Shown here: in pieces, positions 62,898 to 64,000 of the stretch
Position numbering within the stretch: the stretch's first letter is position 1
Layout: the number at the start of each line of letters is the position of its first letter
Assembly: GCF_003367245.1 (NCBI RefSeq)
Contig: NZ_QRGR01000026.1
Span: 1-64,000, forward strand
Direction of reading: 5' to 3'
Length of the DNA: 64,000 nt
Origin: Pontibacter diazotrophicus
GTDB lineage: Bacteria; Bacteroidota; Bacteroidia; Cytophagales; Hymenobacteraceae
Program-made: the position numbers and the translations under genes
The notes under the pieces: generated by a model
What the model saw: the letters and a program-made list of their open reading frames with translations, nothing else
The model's database searches: none
Told to the model about the DNA's origin: nothing

Positions 62898-64000
62898 ATG
62901 AACTTTAATAACTATACCATCAAAGCGCAGGAGGCCATTCAGAAGGCTACTGAGATAGCAGGCGGCAACCAGCAGCAGGCTATCGAAACTGGGCACATAT
63001 TAAAAGCGATTCTCGCTACTGACGAGAACGTGACAAACTTCCTGTTGCAGAAGTTGAACATCAACGGCAATATCCTCAACAGCAAGTTAGACGAAATTGT
63101 AACCGGCTACCCGAAAGTGACCGGAGGCGGAGGGCCATACTTAGCAAATGATGCCAATGCGGCGCTGCAAAAAGCTACATCATACTTAAAAGAGTTTGGC
63201 GATGAGTATGTTGCCATCGAGCACATGCTGTTGGGCCTTTTAGCCGGTCGCGATAAAGTGGCGGGCCTGATGAAGGATGTTGGCTTTAATGAGAAGGACC
63301 TGAAGAAAGCCATCAAAGAATTACGCGGTGGGGCCAAGGTAACGGACCAAAACGCAGAGGCTAAATATAACTCACTGAAACGTTACGCGAAGGATTTGAA
63401 CGAACTGGCCCGTGCCGGTAAAATTGACCCGGTAATTGGCCGTGATGAAGAGATTCGACGCGTGCTTCAGATCCTGAGCCGCCGTACCAAGAACAATCCT
63501 GTATTGCTGGGTGAGCCTGGTGTAGGTAAAACCGCTATCGTGGAGGGCCTGGCGCAGCGTATTGTGGCCGGGGACGTACCGGAGAACCTGAAGTCGAAGA
63601 CGCTGATGAGCCTGGACATGGGTCTGCTGGTGGCAGGTGCCAAGTATAAAGGTGAATTTGAAGAGCGACTGAAGGCAGTGATTAAGGAAGTAATTGATGC
63701 CGAGGGCGAGATTGTACTGTTCATCGATGAGATTCATACGCTGATTGGTGCTGGTGCAGGTGGCGAGAGCGCCATGGACGCAGCTAACTTGCTGAAGCCA
63801 GCCTTGGCGCGCGGTGAGCTGCATGCCATCGGGGCGACTACTCTGAAAGAATATCAGAAGTATATTGAGAAGGATAAAGCTTTGGAGCGACGCTTCCAGG
63901 CTGTGATGGTGGACGAGCCAAATGTGCCGGATGCCATCTCGATTCTGCGTGGTATCAAAGATAAGTATGAGTTGCACCACGGGGTACGTATCAAAGACGA
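62898..64000 (+). CDS. clpB: ATP-dependent chaperone ClpB, N-terminal part
   Basis: Starts at ATG 62898 and runs off the right edge (367 codons seen). The N-terminal Clp domain (MNFNNYTIKAQEAIQKATEI, then AIEHMLLGLL) is followed by the first AAA+ module with Walker A GEPGVGKTA, NNPVLLGEP, the pore loop GAKYKGEFEERL, Walker B VLFIDEIHTLIGAG and sensor AIGATTLKEYQKYIEKD, ending in the region before the coiled coil. ClpB works with DnaK to dissolve protein aggregates after heat stress. No heat-shock promoter was recognised in the 145 bases between the mobile element and the start. Confidence 0.95.
   Translation, partial: MNFNNYTIKAQEAIQKATEIAGGNQQQAIETGHILKAILATDENVTNFLLQKLNINGNILNSKLDEIVTGYPKVTGGGGPYLANDANAALQKATSYLKEFGDEYVAIEHMLLGLLAGRDKVAGLMKDVGFNEKDLKKAIKELRGGAKVTDQNAEAKYNSLKRYAKDLNELARAGKIDPVIGRDEEIRRVLQILSRRTKNNPVLLGEPGVGKTAIVEGLAQRIVAGDVPENLKSKTLMSLDMGLLVAGAKYKGEFEERLKAVIKEVIDAEGEIVLFIDEIHTLIGAGAGGESAMDAANLLKPALARGELHAIGATTLKEYQKYIEKDKALERRFQAVMVDEPNVPDAISILRGIKDKYELHHGVRIKD

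Overview
The window looks like chromosomal DNA of an aerobic Bacteroidota, most likely Cytophagales and close to Hymenobacteraceae/Pontibacter (inference, no database search). The pointers are a SusC/SusD pair, a protease with a type IX secretion C-terminal tail, TAnnTTTG-type promoter elements, genes without Shine-Dalgarno sites, many Sec-exported lipoproteins, and a tmRNA tag reading GESNYAMAA. There are no rRNA genes, tRNA genes, CRISPR arrays, prophages or recognisable IS transposases.

Layout. 0-4.7 kb: start of a Gfo/Idh oxidoreductase, a DTE-like sugar epimerase, and a very large exported ThuA/beta-propeller/HEAT/cupredoxin lipoprotein. 5.2-33.7 kb: a peptidoglycan amino-sugar locus. 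It holds a serine hydrolase, NagB fused to a LmbE deacetylase, NagZ (GH3) fused to a serine hydrolase, a DeoR regulator, a D-lactate dehydrogenase-like flavoprotein, a sodium:solute symporter, MurQ, an exported phosphatase/beta-propeller, a DigH-like denuded-glycan hydrolase (frameshifted), SusD, SusC, a NamZ-like exo-muramidase, a ROK kinase and an exported Gfo/Idh protein. Read as a pathway: DigH, NamZ and NagZ trim glycan outside the cytoplasm, SusCD and the symporter import the sugars, the ROK kinase phosphorylates them, MurQ splits MurNAc-6P to GlcNAc-6P and D-lactate, the lactate flavoprotein oxidises the D-lactate, and NagB-LmbE takes the amino sugar to fructose-6-P.

33.8-36.5 kb: an AraC regulator broken by an in-frame stop, an EamA-type exporter and ssrA (tmRNA). 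36.7-44.9 kb: transglutaminase-like protein, FtsX/MacB permease, an NtrC-type regulator with its kinase, and a cyclopropane fatty acid synthase. 45-54.6 kb: M36 protease, dnaX with a probable gamma-producing frameshift, M16 peptidase, and a tandem CHRD lipoprotein. 54.8-64 kb: monomeric isocitrate dehydrogenase, HTTM membrane protein, phosphoribosyltransferase, alpha/beta hydrolase, a lipoprotein, endonuclease V, a GxxExxY nuclease-like gene and the start of clpB.

The most unusual non-gene structure is a pair of elements with the same terminal inverted repeats. One is 546 bp and carries the GxxExxY gene (62208-62753). The other is 145 bp and has no gene (40507-40651). All four ends start TGTCTGAATC and then carry four AGGAT pentamers about one helical turn apart. 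A second, unrelated pair of short inverted-repeat elements lies at 59.7 and 61.4 kb.
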